Of a stretch of 64,000 nt of DNA, positions 33,049-41,036 are shown piece after piece. The notes beneath the pieces were generated by a model. The model was not told the DNA's origin. It searched no databases and was given only the letters and a program-made list of their open reading frames with translations. Both the position numbers and the translations under genes were made by a program. Location of the stretch: positions 1-64,000 of the forward strand of contig JAFARO010000014.1 of the NCBI GenBank assembly GCA_019245415.1. Direction: 5' to 3'. The DNA is from Alphaproteobacteria bacterium. Its GTDB lineage: Bacteria; Pseudomonadota; Alphaproteobacteria; Micropepsales; Micropepsaceae. The first letter of the stretch is position 1. Each line of letters begins with the position of its first letter.

Positions 33049-33612
33049 ATGAAGACGCGAATTGCAGTGCTAGTTGCCTGTCTGTGCCTCTGTGGATGTG
33101 ATCAATCGAGTTCGTCCGGCAGATCGCCCAATGCAAACTCGGCACAAGATCAATCTCAACAGCCCAACCCAAGTGCCGACAGCACTCCCAGAGCAAACTG
33201 GAGCTATTCCGAGGACACCGATCAAATGCGGGGTACTAAGACACACTTCGCATCCGATGAAAGTACAAATGAGCTCTCATTTGGATTTCCATATGCAGGC
33301 GGCAAGGCCACACTAATGCTGAGGAAACGCCCGAGTGACGGGCTCAATATTTTGCTAAAGGTCAACGGCCAGTTCATGTGCAACTCATTTCGCGAGGATA
33401 CCGTTTCTGTGAAGTTCGACGATGGACCGATCCAAAAATTCACATGCGTTGAACCCAATGATGCATCAACCGGCGTTATATTCATTCGAGGTGAAAAACG
33501 TTTCCTATCTAAGCTGCGTAAGGCGAAATCGCTTGTTATTGAAGCTGAGTTTTTCCACGCAGGAAGTCACCAAATGTATTTCGACGTCTCGGGACTTGAG
33601 TGGGCGTATTAA
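33049..33612 (+). CDS. Putative lipoprotein of unknown function
   Basis: The ATG at 33049 opens MKTRIAVLVACLCLCGCDQS, a lipoprotein signal with lipobox LCGC, so Cys17 should be lipidated. A Ser/Asn/Gln/Pro linker follows, then a domain of about 130 residues (LSFGFPYAGGKATLMLRKRP; VSVKFDDGPIQKF; LVIEAEFFHAGSHQMYFDVS) that looks like a small beta-sandwich. I do not recognise the family. Base composition and codon choice are clearly less GC-rich than the flanking core genes, a sign of transfer. Confidence 0.75.
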   Translation: MKTRIAVLVACLCLCGCDQSSSSGRSPNANSAQDQSQQPNPSADSTPRANWSYSEDTDQMRGTKTHFASDESTNELSFGFPYAGGKATLMLRKRPSDGLNILLKVNGQFMCNSFREDTVSVKFDDGPIQKFTCVEPNDASTGVIFIRGEKRFLSKLRKAKSLVIEAEFFHAGSHQMYFDVSGLEWAY

Positions 33613-33712
33613 TGGGGCGCGGACGCATAAGCTGTTTTGCACTCAATCAACCAGGCGGGCATACGTCTGCTGACCTCTGCCGGATTTGCTTCTGACAGCG
33701 CTCGTTCGTACC

Positions 33713-33991
33713 TCATTCTGCCGGAGCCGTCTCGCCGAACTCTCCCGCCGCTTCCATGTCCATATGCAGCGCGATGGCGTCGACATCGAAGCCATTGGGC
33801 CAGGTCGGTACGCCGTATTCGACGTGCACACGGGCGAAGAATTCCTGATCCTTCAGCGGCTCGATCATCTCGCCGCCTTCAGCGACCAGACCGGCGAAAT
33901 CATGAACGCCTTCGCTTCCGTCCGAGAAACGCACGCGCAAGCGCCAGCCGCCCGCCGGCTTTACATCGGCAACCTTGACCATCTTCATCAT
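33713..33991 (-). CDS. DUF2442-domain protein
   Basis: A 92-residue protein: KVADVKPAGGWRLRVRFSDG, then GVHDFAGL and the terminal YGVPTWPNGFDVDAIALH typical of DUF2442, whose solved members have a NE0471-like N-terminal fold. It overlaps the DUF4160 gene by 4 bp (ATGA). DUF4160/DUF2442 pairs are common and mobile; a toxin-antitoxin-like role is often suspected but not shown. Located in an accessory patch. Confidence 0.9.
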   Translation of the reverse strand: MMKMVKVADVKPAGGWRLRVRFSDGSEGVHDFAGLVAEGGEMIEPLKDQEFFARVHVEYGVPTWPNGFDVDAIALHMDMEAAGEFGETAPAE

Positions 33992-34254
33992 TCGACATCC
34001 GCTCCTGGAACCGTCCTGAACGGGACCCGCATTCTCCCACGCTCCCAGTTCGCCATCAACTCTTCACGGTGACGGAGGACCCAATCGCGAAGCAGGCGCC
34101 TCGCGCCGCTTGGGAGCTCGCCTAGAAACACCTCGCCGTCCGAAATCCGCACCAGCGCCTCAAGACCTTGGTAAAAGACGTGGACGTGCGGCGGCGGATG
34201 GTCGTTCCAGTACATCCTGATGACAAAGCCGAAGAAGATCGAGATTGTCGGCAC
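33988..34254 (-). CDS. DUF4160-domain protein
   Basis: An 88-residue protein with the family's core GFVIRMYWNDHPPPHVHVFY, followed by ALVRISDGEVFLGELP and WVLRHREELMANWERG. The H-P-P-P-H-x-H motif suggests a metal or nucleic-acid site but its role is unknown. First gene of the pair with DUF2442, coupled by a 4-bp overlap. It is divergent from the ChaN-like gene. Confidence 0.9.
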   Translation of the reverse strand: MPTISIFFGFVIRMYWNDHPPPHVHVFYQGLEALVRISDGEVFLGELPSGARRLLRDWVLRHREELMANWERGRMRVPFRTVPGADVE

Positions 34255-34407
34255 CGCGTTCCCGCTGATAAGGAAATTGTCTATATCGTGTTCGCATCAT
34301 ATTGTCGCTGATACACCGCGCCGCGCAGCGATACCTGGGTCCCCTTCCCTCGCATCGCTTCGCGCTGCTCGCCGGGGATGACACTGTTGCTGATTGAGAG
34401 ACCCGTC

Positions 34408-35427
34408 GTGACAAAACCACTTGCGGTGCTGGCGCTGTTCGTCACGCTGGCCGGTGAGGTCAGCGGGGCGACCGACCCCTCCCCCATCCCTGCCCTCTCG
34501 CGCGCGTTCGATACGCACGCGATCGTCCAGCTTGGCGAGTTGCATCGCGGTTTGCAGACCCACGCCTTCATCCAGCAGCTGCTGCGCGATCCGCGGTTCA
34601 TCTGCCGGGCGGACGACGTGGTGATGGAGTTCGGGAATTCGCGGTTGCAGCGGCTGGCCGACGCCTACACCGCCGGGGCCGCGCTGAGCGAAGCCCAAAT
34701 CGCCAGCATGTGGCGCGAGACGTCAGTGCCGTTCACCTGGAACACGCCGGTCTATCGCGCGGTCTACGACACGGTGCGCGACATCGACCGGCTGCATCTG
34801 TGCGCGCATCCGGTGCGGCTGGTGCTGGCCGACGCGCCGCTCGACTGGTCGAAGATCAAGACCGCGAAGGACCTTCTGCCCTTCGCCGACCGCGACGCCG
34901 CGATGGCGGACACCATCGAGCGCGAGGTGATCGCCAGGCACCATCACGCCTTCTTCATCAGCGGCGAATTCCATGCCGAGAAAAAGACCGGCGACGACGC
35001 CGACGGGCTCACCACCGCGCAGATCGTCGAGCGGCGGCATCCGGGCAGCGTCTTCGCGGTCGTCACCGTGACGTCGGCCGAAGCGGCAGCGGTGCTGCGC
35101 ATGGGCCCCTCGCCCAGTTTCAAAGCCGCGCGCGATACCGACATCGCGCCCGAGCCCTTCGCGATGACCAAGCCCGGCTGGAGCGCGAACGCGCCGAAAG
35201 CCGCGCACGGCCTCGCCATCGGCGAGGTGGTGGACGGCGTGCTCTGGCTCGGCGGCGATTCCAGTCTCTATCCCTCGCCCGCGATCTACCTCGATCCCGG
35301 CTACCAGAAGGAGCTGCGGCGGCGCCTCCGCATCATCGATGCCGTCAGCGGACAGGATTTCCTCGCCGTGCTCGACGATCTGGTGCGCGAAGCCCGCGAC
35401 CAGGACGCCCTGGCGCATCCGAAATGA
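34408..35427 (+). CDS. ChaN/EreA-like exported protein (Tiki/TraB clan)
   Basis: The GTG at 34408 gives a clean signal peptide (VTKPLAVLALFVTLAGEVSG). The ATG at 34378 sits in GGGGATGACA, which looks like the end of a palindromic repeat, so the GTG is preferred. The mature protein has LGELHRG near its start and FFISGEFHAEKK later, the two Glu/His motifs of the haem-binding ChaN, erythromycin esterase-like and Tiki group, and VVMEFGNSRLQRLADAY resembles that clan's second motif. It may bind haem or act as a metal-dependent hydrolase. Followed after 6 bp by a family A repeat. Confidence 0.7.
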   Translation: MTKPLAVLALFVTLAGEVSGATDPSPIPALSRAFDTHAIVQLGELHRGLQTHAFIQQLLRDPRFICRADDVVMEFGNSRLQRLADAYTAGAALSEAQIASMWRETSVPFTWNTPVYRAVYDTVRDIDRLHLCAHPVRLVLADAPLDWSKIKTAKDLLPFADRDAAMADTIEREVIARHHHAFFISGEFHAEKKTGDDADGLTTAQIVERRHPGSVFAVVTVTSAEAAAVLRMGPSPSFKAARDTDIAPEPFAMTKPGWSANAPKAAHGLAIGEVVDGVLWLGGDSSLYPSPAIYLDPGYQKELRRRLRIIDAVSGQDFLAVLDDLVREARDQDALAHPK

Positions 35428-35433
35428 AATCAT

Positions 35434-35544
35434 CCTCCCCCGTTTACGGGGGAGGTGCCGAGCGAATGCGAGGCGGAGGGGGTGCGTCGCTATCTGCCCC
35501 CTCCACCGCCTTCGGCGGTCCCCCTCCCCCGTAAACGGGGGAGG
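35434..35544. repeat. Family A palindromic repeat, copy 3
   Basis: Begins CCTCCCCCGTTTACGGGGGA and ends CCCCCGTAAACGGGGGAGG. The right arm has CCGCCTTCGGCGGTCC in place of the CTCGGCGC... segment of copy 1, so the inner part has diverged. It lies between the ChaN-like gene and chvI, near the chvI promoter. Confidence 0.9.
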
Positions 35545-35618
35545 ACAAGGCAGCTCATAGATTTTGCTTTGCGCCCCTGACCCCTATACTCATCCCGACG
35601 CATCACGGGCTGGACACC

Positions 35619-36320
35619 ATGGCGAACATCGCCCTCGTCGACGACGACAAGAACATCCTTGCCTCCGTCAGCATGCTGCTGGAGCAGGAGGGCTATCACG
35701 TGCGCACCTTCTCGGACGGGGCCTCGGCGCTGACGGCGCTGAGCGCGGCGCCGCCCGACCTCGTCATCCTCGACATCAAGATGCCCCGCATGGACGGGCT
35801 CGAATTGCTGCGCCGGCTCCGCCAATCGGGCGATCTTCCCGTCATCCTGCTCACCTCCAAGGACGAGGAGATCGACGAATTGATGGGCCTGAACGCCGGC
35901 GCCGACGACTACATCCGCAAGCCGTTCTCGCAGCGCCTGCTGCTCGAGCGCGTCAAGGCGGTGCTCCGGCGCTCGGACTCGCACAAGGGCCCGGTCGGCC
36001 CGGCGGAGGCCAAGAAAGAGGCGCTGGTGCGCGGCAAGCTCGCGCTCGATCCGCAGCGCCACGAATGCACCTGGGACGGCAAGCCGGTGCGGCTCACCGT
36101 CACCGAGTTCCTGATCCTGCAGAGCCTCGCCCAGCGTCCCGGCTTCGTGAAGAGCCGCGACAGCCTGATGGATGCGGCCTATGACGATCAGGTCTATGTC
36201 GACGATCGCACCATCGACAGCCACATCAAGCGCCTGCGCAAGAAGTTCAAGCAGGTCGACGAAGAATTCGATGCCATCGAGACCCTCTACGGCGTCGGCT
36301 ATCGCTATCGCGAGACCTGA
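35619..36320 (+). CDS. chvI: Response regulator ChvI
   Basis: A 233-residue OmpR-class regulator. The receiver domain (1-120) has acidic pocket DDD at 9-11, the phospho-Asp in [13 protein letters not shown], Thr in LLTSKD and Lys in RKPF. The DNA-binding winged helix (about 135-230) ends [13 protein letters not shown]. The wording [20 protein letters not shown] is characteristic of ChvI/ExoR-pathway regulators, which control envelope, acid and symbiosis functions in alphaproteobacteria. Paired with chvG downstream across a repeat-filled 165-bp gap. Confidence 0.95.
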   Translation: MANIALVDDDKNILASVSMLLEQEGYHVRTFSDGASALTALSAAPPDLVILDIKMPRMDGLELLRRLRQSGDLPVILLTSKDEEIDELMGLNAGADDYIRKPFSQRLLLERVKAVLRRSDSHKGPVGPAEAKKEALVRGKLALDPQRHECTWDGKPVRLTVTEFLILQSLAQRPGFVKSRDSLMDAAYDDQVYVDDRTIDSHIKRLRKKFKQVDEEFDAIETLYGVGYRYRET

Positions 36321-36324
36321 TGGC

Positions 36325-36491
36325 CGTCATCCTTCGAGGCTCGCTACGCTCGCACCTCAGGATGACGCGAGACGAGGGACGCTCGCACCTCAGGATGACG
36401 CGAGACGAGGGACGCTCGCACATCAGGATGAAGATGGGAGCGGGCACGTCATGCTGAGGTGCGCGGCATCGCCGCGCCTCGAAGCATGACG
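36325..36491. repeat. Family C palindromic repeats with an inner tandem array
   Basis: A first element starts CGTCATCCTTCGAGGCTCGC. Within it a unit of about 33 bp containing GACGCTCGCACCTCAGGATG is repeated almost perfectly (about two and a half copies, 36336-36430). A second element, 36448-36491, runs CGTCATGCTGAGG...CCTCGAAGCATGACG as a palindrome. Its terminal ATGACG supplies the likely start codon of chvG. Confidence 0.85.
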
Positions 36492-38072
36492 GCACGGAAC
36501 CGTCCGCGCCGGCGCGCACGCACTTCGGCGCTGACCCGACGCATCGTTCTCGTCAACGGCTTCGTGCTGCTGGTGCTGGTCGCCGGCGTGGTCGCGGTGC
36601 AGTGGTCGCGCGTCGGCCTGGTCGACGAGCGCCTGGCCGGCATCGCGACCCAGGCCGACATCGTCGCCGGCACCCTGGCCGAATACGCGACCGATCCGGA
36701 GAATCACCGCCTCAAGGTCAAGCAGGCCGAGCCGCTGCTGCGCCAATTGATCGCGCCGACCAAGCTGCGCGGCCGGCTCTATCTCACCGGCGGCAAGCTG
36801 GTGGTCGACACCCGCGACCTCCTGGCGCGCAACGTGGTGCAGAGCGCGGAGCTTCCGCCGATCGACACCTGGAGCCGGATCAAGGCGTTCTGGAGCCGTC
36901 TCTATGACGGCGTCACGGGGGTGAGGCCGTTCGCCAAGCTTGATCCCTATTTCGAGGCGGGCGAGGACGGGCGCGTCTATGGCGAGGTCAATGCGGCGCT
37001 GGCCGGCGACACCGCGCAGGCCAAGCGCGTCAACGACCAGAACAAGCTGGTGCTCTCCGTGGCGGCGCCGGTGCAGCGCTTCAAGGCGATCTATGGCGTG
37101 CTGCTGGTCTCGACCGAAGGCGGCGACATCGACGACGCGCTGCGCGAGGAGCGCGCCTCGCTGCTCGAAGTGTTCGTCGTGGCGATCGCGGTGATGCTCG
37201 CCTCCTCGATCCTGCTGTCGCGCATGATCGCCAAGCCGGTGATCGTCCTCGCCGATGCCGCGGACCGCATCCGCAGCGGGCGCACCGGCCGCGAGGCGGT
37301 GCCCGAGATGCAGGACCGCGGTGACGAGATCGGCGATCTGGCGGGGAGCTTCGCGGCAATGACGCGCGCGCTCTACGACCGCATCGACGCCATCGAAAGC
37401 TTCGCGGCCGACGTCGCCCACGAGATCAAGAACCCGCTGACCTCGCTCAAGAGCGCGGTGGAGATGCTGGGCCGCACCGCCGACCCCGCCATGCGCGAGC
37501 GGCTGATGAGCATCGCCCGCAACGACGTCAAGCGCATCGACCGGCTGATCACCGACATCTCCGACGCCTCGCGCCTCGACGCCGAGCTCAGCCGCGAATC
37601 GAGCGAGCCCATCGACCTCAACCACCTGCTCGAGACCATCGTCGAGGTCTACAATTTCACCGACCTGTCGCAGCGTGTGCCGATGGAGCTGCATCTCGAT
37701 TTGCCCAAGGACGCGACCGTGATCGGCCGCGACGAGCGGGTGGGCCAGGTCATCCGCAACCTGATCGACAACGCGGTCTCGTTCAGCCCCGACGGCGCGC
37801 CGGTGACGATCGCCGCGGCCGCAGACAACGGCCTGGCGCGCATCACCGTCGAGGACCGCGGTCCGGGCATCCCGCCGGAGAATCTCGAAAGCATCTTCGA
37901 GCGCTTCTACACCGAGCGGCCGAGCGAGCACGGCTTCGGCAAGAACTCGGGCCTGGGCCTGTCCATCGCCCGCCAGATCGTCACCAGCACCGGCGGGCGC
38001 ATCTGGGCGGAGAACCGGGACGGCGGCGGTGCGCGTTTCGTGGTGGTGCTGCCCCTGGCCAAACCCGCATGA
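36486..38072 (+). CDS. chvG: Sensor histidine kinase ChvG
   Basis: A 528-residue membrane kinase. TM1 is at about residues 20-40 (RRIVLVNGFVLLVLVAGVVA); a periplasmic sensor domain with DERLAGIATQADIVAGTLAE follows, then TM2 near 230-250. HAMP comes next. The H-box is FAADVAHEIKNPLTSLK (phospho-His), the N-box NLIDNAVSFSP, then DRGPGIPPENLESIFERFY and GLGLSIARQI. The start ATG at 36486 lies in the terminal ATGACG of a palindromic repeat; the only upstream in-frame candidate (GTG 36459) is also inside the repeat. It overlaps hprK by 4 bp. Confidence 0.95.
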   Translation: MTARNRPRRRARTSALTRRIVLVNGFVLLVLVAGVVAVQWSRVGLVDERLAGIATQADIVAGTLAEYATDPENHRLKVKQAEPLLRQLIAPTKLRGRLYLTGGKLVVDTRDLLARNVVQSAELPPIDTWSRIKAFWSRLYDGVTGVRPFAKLDPYFEAGEDGRVYGEVNAALAGDTAQAKRVNDQNKLVLSVAAPVQRFKAIYGVLLVSTEGGDIDDALREERASLLEVFVVAIAVMLASSILLSRMIAKPVIVLADAADRIRSGRTGREAVPEMQDRGDEIGDLAGSFAAMTRALYDRIDAIESFAADVAHEIKNPLTSLKSAVEMLGRTADPAMRERLMSIARNDVKRIDRLITDISDASRLDAELSRESSEPIDLNHLLETIVEVYNFTDLSQRVPMELHLDLPKDATVIGRDERVGQVIRNLIDNAVSFSPDGAPVTIAAAADNGLARITVEDRGPGIPPENLESIFERFYTERPSEHGFGKNSGLGLSIARQIVTSTGGRIWAENRDGGGARFVVVLPLAKPA

Positions 38073-38566
38073 GAACCGCCAAAGTCGCCAACATCCATGC
38101 GAGCTCGGTCCTGGTCGGCCGCGCCGCCGCCTCGTTCGGCTCGCGCAACGACGCGGGCGTCCTGGTCATGGGCCGCAGCGGGGCCGGCAAGTCCGACCTG
38201 GCGCTGCGCCTGATCGAGCGCGGCGCGATCCTGGTGAGCGACGACCGTACGGAATTGCTGCTTCACCGCGGCACGATGATCGCGCGCCCGCCGGCGGCGA
38301 TCCGCGGACTGCTCGAGGTCCGCAGCGTCGGCATTCTGGCGGTGCCTTTCGCGCCCAAGGCGCGCGTCGCGCTGGTCGTGGCGCTGGACGGCTCGCGGGC
38401 GCGGCTTCCGGAGCGCGAGTTCTGGCGCGCGCCGTGGGATTTGCCGGTGCCGGTGCCTCTGCTAAGACTGGCCGCCTTCGACCCCTCGGCGCCGGCGAAA
38501 GTTCTGCTCGCCGTCGCGGCCTTCGAGCGCAACCTGTTTCGCGACGACGCTGGAGCACGGACATGA
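38069..38566 (+). CDS. hprK: Short HPr kinase/phosphorylase
   Basis: A 165-residue alphaproteobacterial HprK lacking the N-terminal domain of the Firmicute enzyme. Walker A GRSGAGKSDLALRL is at residues 35-48, followed by LVSDDRTELL with the metal-binding Asp residues. It phosphorylates HPr on a Ser as part of a regulatory, transport-free PTS. It overlaps chvG (ATGA) and the EIIA gene (ATGA), consistent with one co-translated set linking envelope sensing and PTS state. Confidence 0.93.
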   Translation: MRTAKVANIHASSVLVGRAAASFGSRNDAGVLVMGRSGAGKSDLALRLIERGAILVSDDRTELLLHRGTMIARPPAAIRGLLEVRSVGILAVPFAPKARVALVVALDGSRARLPEREFWRAPWDLPVPVPLLRLAAFDPSAPAKVLLAVAAFERNLFRDDAGART

Positions 38567-38967
38567 TCGGCATCGTTCTGGTCACGCATGGGCGCCTGGC
38601 GCAGGAATTCGTCTCCGCCATGGAGCACATCGTCGGGCCCCAGCCGCATCTGCGCGCCATCTGCATCGGGCCCGAAGACGACATCGAGCGCCGCCAGCGC
38701 GAGATCTCCGCCGCAGTGAAATCCACCGACGAGGGCCAGGGCGTCGTCGTCGCCACCGACATGTTCGGCGGCACGCCGTGCAATCTCGCCCTCACCCAGC
38801 TCGACCGGGGCCGTGTCGAAGTGCTCGCCGGCGCCAACCTGCCGAGCCTGATCAAGCTCGTCGAAGTGCGCGGCCGCCTGCCGCTGGAGCAGGCGGTGAA
38901 AGAAGCGATCGACGCGGGGCGCAAATACATGCGCGCCGGATCGATGGAACTGGCGGGGGGGAGTTAA
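38563..38967 (+). CDS. PTS EIIA component, mannose type
   Basis: A 134-residue EIIA-Man domain. The phosphorylated His is His9 in MIGIVLVTHGRLAQEF, and VVVATDMFGGTPCNLAL is the family's second hallmark. No EIIB, EIIC or EIID is present, so it most likely serves in phosphate-relay regulation rather than sugar uptake. Start overlaps the hprK stop by 4 bp. A repeat separates it from the HPr gene. Confidence 0.93.
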   Translation: MIGIVLVTHGRLAQEFVSAMEHIVGPQPHLRAICIGPEDDIERRQREISAAVKSTDEGQGVVVATDMFGGTPCNLALTQLDRGRVEVLAGANLPSLIKLVEVRGRLPLEQAVKEAIDAGRKYMRAGSMELAGGS

Positions 38968-38993
38968 TGTCGGTCCGCCTGATTTATCCAGTT

Positions 38994-39087
38994 CGTCATG
39001 GCCGCCCCTGAGGCGGCCATCCAGCGCGCGAGCGTCAGCGAGCGCAGAAGACGTCCCTGGATGGCCGGGTCAAGCCCGGCCATGACG
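38994..39087. repeat. Family B palindromic repeat, copy 1
   Basis: Ends are CGTCATGGCCGCC... and ...CCCGGCCATGACG. Internal halves: GGCCGCCCCTGAGGCGGCC is one stem, GGCCGGGTCAAGCCCGGCC another. It carries about 28 extra bp in the middle compared with copy 2. Lies between the EIIA and HPr genes, inside the expected operon. Confidence 0.9.
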
Positions 39088-39111
39088 ATATTGGAAGAGC
39101 TGAGTTAGAGC

Positions 39112-39390
39112 ATGCCCCCCGACCGCCGCTGCGCCATCGTCAAGATCGTCAACAAGCGCGGCCTGCATGCGCGCGCGTCGGCGAAGATCGTCGAGGCCTG
39201 CGCACGCTTTTCCTCGCACATCACGGTGAGCAGGGAGGGCCAGACGGTCGACGGCCTCTCGATCATGGGGCTGATGATGCTTGCGGCGAGCTTCGGCACC
39301 GAAGTCGAATTCTGCGCCGAGGGCGCCGACGCCGACGAAGCCCTTCGCGCGCTGGTGGCGCTGGCGGAGGCGAAGTTCGGGGAGGAGTGA
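39112..39390 (+). CDS. HPr-family phosphocarrier protein
   Basis: A 92-residue HPr. The active-site His is His19 in NKRGLHARASAKIVE, and the Ser of the second site lies in VDGLSIMGLMMLAA, the target of HprK. No enzyme I gene is in the window. Either an HPr or NPr role fits. It is flanked by family B repeats on both sides. Confidence 0.95.
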   Translation: MPPDRRCAIVKIVNKRGLHARASAKIVEACARFSSHITVSREGQTVDGLSIMGLMMLAASFGTEVEFCAEGADADEALRALVALAEAKFGEE

Positions 39391-39420
39391 GAATGTCATC
39401 GATCCCGGTGATTCATTTTT

Positions 39421-39486
39421 CGTCATGGCCGCCCCTGAGGCGGCCATCCAGACTCCTGGATGGCCGGGTCAAGCCCGGCCATGACG
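39421..39486. repeat. Family B palindromic repeat, copy 2
   Basis: A compact 66-bp version: CGTCATGGCCGCCCCTGAGG ... GGCCGGGTCAAGCCCGGCCA then TGACG. Two stem-loops back to back. It could act as a 3' stabiliser for the HPr message or a terminator between convergent units (anti-sigma gene ends at 39504). Confidence 0.9.
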
Positions 39487-39503
39487 AATTGGATGGTGAG
39501 AGT

Positions 39504-39893
39504 CTAGTTACCGCCGCCGTCATCGGTCGAGGCGAGTTCGTCCGTGAACAACTCGTCGTCGCTCGATGTTCCGGTGTCATAGGCGCCGGAATAGCTCTGC
39601 GAGAACTGCGTCAAATCCGCGGCATCGGGGAACATGTAGTCCAGCGGCTCGGTCTGCGCGTTGGGGGCGGCGGACGTCGGTGGATTCGATGCGACCTCGA
39701 CAGTGCGACTCTGTTGAGGAACGGCGCCCCACTGCAAATCGAGCATCAGCGCGCCAAGGCCAAGCACCATCGCGCCGACTGCCCCCTTGAGCACGCGCTC
39801 CCGGCGCGCCGTCGCCGCGTCGGCGGCCGCGAATACCCGCGCGGCAAAGTCTTCGCGGAAAACCAACGCGTCGACGGTCTCGTTCTCGTTCAT
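39504..39893 (-). CDS. Candidate anti-sigma factor, single-pass membrane protein
   Basis: A 129-residue protein with a short cytosolic N-terminus (about residues 1-35), one hydrophobic segment (VLKGAVGAMVLGLGALML) and an acidic, Ser/Thr/Asp-rich periplasmic tail. Its ATG overlaps the stop of the ECF sigma factor gene (ATGA), the standard arrangement for a cognate anti-sigma. The zinc-binding H-x3-C-x2-C motif is absent. The identification rests on position and topology. Confidence 0.65.
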   Translation of the reverse strand: MNENETVDALVFREDFAARVFAAADAATARRERVLKGAVGAMVLGLGALMLDLQWGAVPQQSRTVEVASNPPTSAAPNAQTEPLDYMFPDAADLTQFSQSYSGAYDTGTSSDDELFTDELASTDDGGGN

Positions 39894-40444
39894 TCCGGTT
39901 CTTCCGCCAGCAGATGCGTGCGCAGGCTCGCGCGCGCGCGGTGGAGACGCGACTTGACGGTCGAAACGCTCGTGCCTGAAAGCCGCGCCAGGTCTTCATA
40001 GCTCCGCTTCTCGTCCAGCGAGAGCTGCAGCAGCGCCCGCTGCGCCTCGGACAGCCGCGCGATGCCGTCGCCGAGCGCACCGGCGGCATCGGCTAGCGGC
40101 TGCGGCGCGGGGATCGTGTCGTGCGCCGGCGTGTAGGAAACGAACAGCCGCCGCCAGCCCAGCCGCGCGCGCAGATGATCGCGGCAAACATTGCGCGCGA
40201 TCTGGAACAGCCAGGGCTCGAAGCGATCGTGCGCGCGCAGCCGCGGCAGGCCCAGCACCATCTTCACGAACACCGTCTGGCAGAGATCTTCGTAGCTCGC
40301 GGCGTCGCCTGTCTGGGCGATCGCGAAACTTGCCACGCGCTGACGGTAGCGCGCGATCAGCGCCTCCGCCGCGCGCCGGTCGCCACCGGCCGCTCTCGCG
40401 ACGAGATCGTCGGTTTCGGCCGGCGGCGGCAGCGCGGCGCTCAA
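39890..40444 (-). CDS. ECF-type RNA polymerase sigma factor
   Basis: A 184-residue sigma-70 of the extracytoplasmic group. Region 2: YEDLCQTVFVKMVLGLPRLR and FEPWLFQIARNVCRDHLR. Region 4: EKRSYEDLARLSGTSVSTVK then SRLHRARASLRTHL. The start appears to be TTG (40444). Upstream by 7 bp is a Spy/CpxP-like gene and downstream, overlapping, the candidate anti-sigma gene. The trio looks like an envelope or metal stress unit. Confidence 0.93.
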   Translation of the reverse strand: MSAALPPPAETDDLVARAAGGDRRAAEALIARYRQRVASFAIAQTGDAASYEDLCQTVFVKMVLGLPRLRAHDRFEPWLFQIARNVCRDHLRARLGWRRLFVSYTPAHDTIPAPQPLADAAGALGDGIARLSEAQRALLQLSLDEKRSYEDLARLSGTSVSTVKSRLHRARASLRTHLLAEEPE

Positions 40445-40451
40445 TCTCGGC

Positions 40452-40964
40452 TCAGTTTTCCTGGTCGTCCGGCATGGCGCCGCCGGCGCCCATCAGGCTT
40501 TGGACCTGCGAATGGATGGCGCGCAGCTTGGCATGCACCTCGGCCAGGTGCTTGACCTGATCCGCCGTCAGCAGGTTGCGGATCGCGACCGCCGTATCGG
40601 CCATGTTCTCGTTGAGCTTGGCCTCGAGGCGCGACGCCTGATCCACCAGCGGCTTCAGATCGGCGGACGTGACGGTGCCGGAGCCCAGGATCTTGTCGGC
40701 GATCTTCTCGTGCAGGTCCTGGAGCTGCCGGTGCATCGCCGTCGTCTGCGAATGATGCGCGGTCAGGATCTGGCCCACCTGCGCGCGCTGCTCGGGCGTC
40801 AGGTTCGCGGAATGCAGCAGCATCATGAAGGCCGAGTGGCCGCCATGCATCTCGCCCATCTGATGCGGGTGGCCCATGCCGCCCATCTCCTGGGCGAGCG
40901 CCGGCGAGGCGGCCGAGGCCATCAGGGCGAAGGCGGCGGAGAGAAGCAATTTCTTGGAAATCAT
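40452..40964 (-). CDS. Spy/CpxP-like periplasmic protein
   Basis: A 170-residue protein with signal peptide MISKKLLLSAAFALMASAAS and cleavage after ALAQ. A Met/His/Gly-rich stretch follows (EMGGMGHPHQMGEMHGGHSA), then helices with NLTPEQRAQVGQILTAHHSQ and LLTADQVKHLAEVHAKLRAI, the LTxxQ repeats of the Spy/CpxP/heavy-metal resistance class. The Met/His tract suggests copper or other metal binding. First gene of the sigma/anti-sigma operon, so it may be both target and sensor. Confidence 0.88.
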   Translation of the reverse strand: MISKKLLLSAAFALMASAASPALAQEMGGMGHPHQMGEMHGGHSAFMMLLHSANLTPEQRAQVGQILTAHHSQTTAMHRQLQDLHEKIADKILGSGTVTSADLKPLVDQASRLEAKLNENMADTAVAIRNLLTADQVKHLAEVHAKLRAIHSQVQSLMGAGGAMPDDQEN

Positions 40965-41036
40965 CGATCGAACTCCGGGTTGTCCATGCACCCAAAGACG
41001 GAGCTTAGGGGAGAAAGTTTCGGGGCATAAGAAAAT

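Noticed and set aside
34378-34407. ATG at 34378 as the start of the ChaN-like gene
   Set aside because: It lies in GGGGATGACA, the end of a repeat-like sequence, and adds charged residues before the signal peptide. GTG 34408 gives a standard signal.
36336-36430. Possible CRISPR array
   Set aside because: The unit repeats back to back with no unique spacers, and no cas gene is present.
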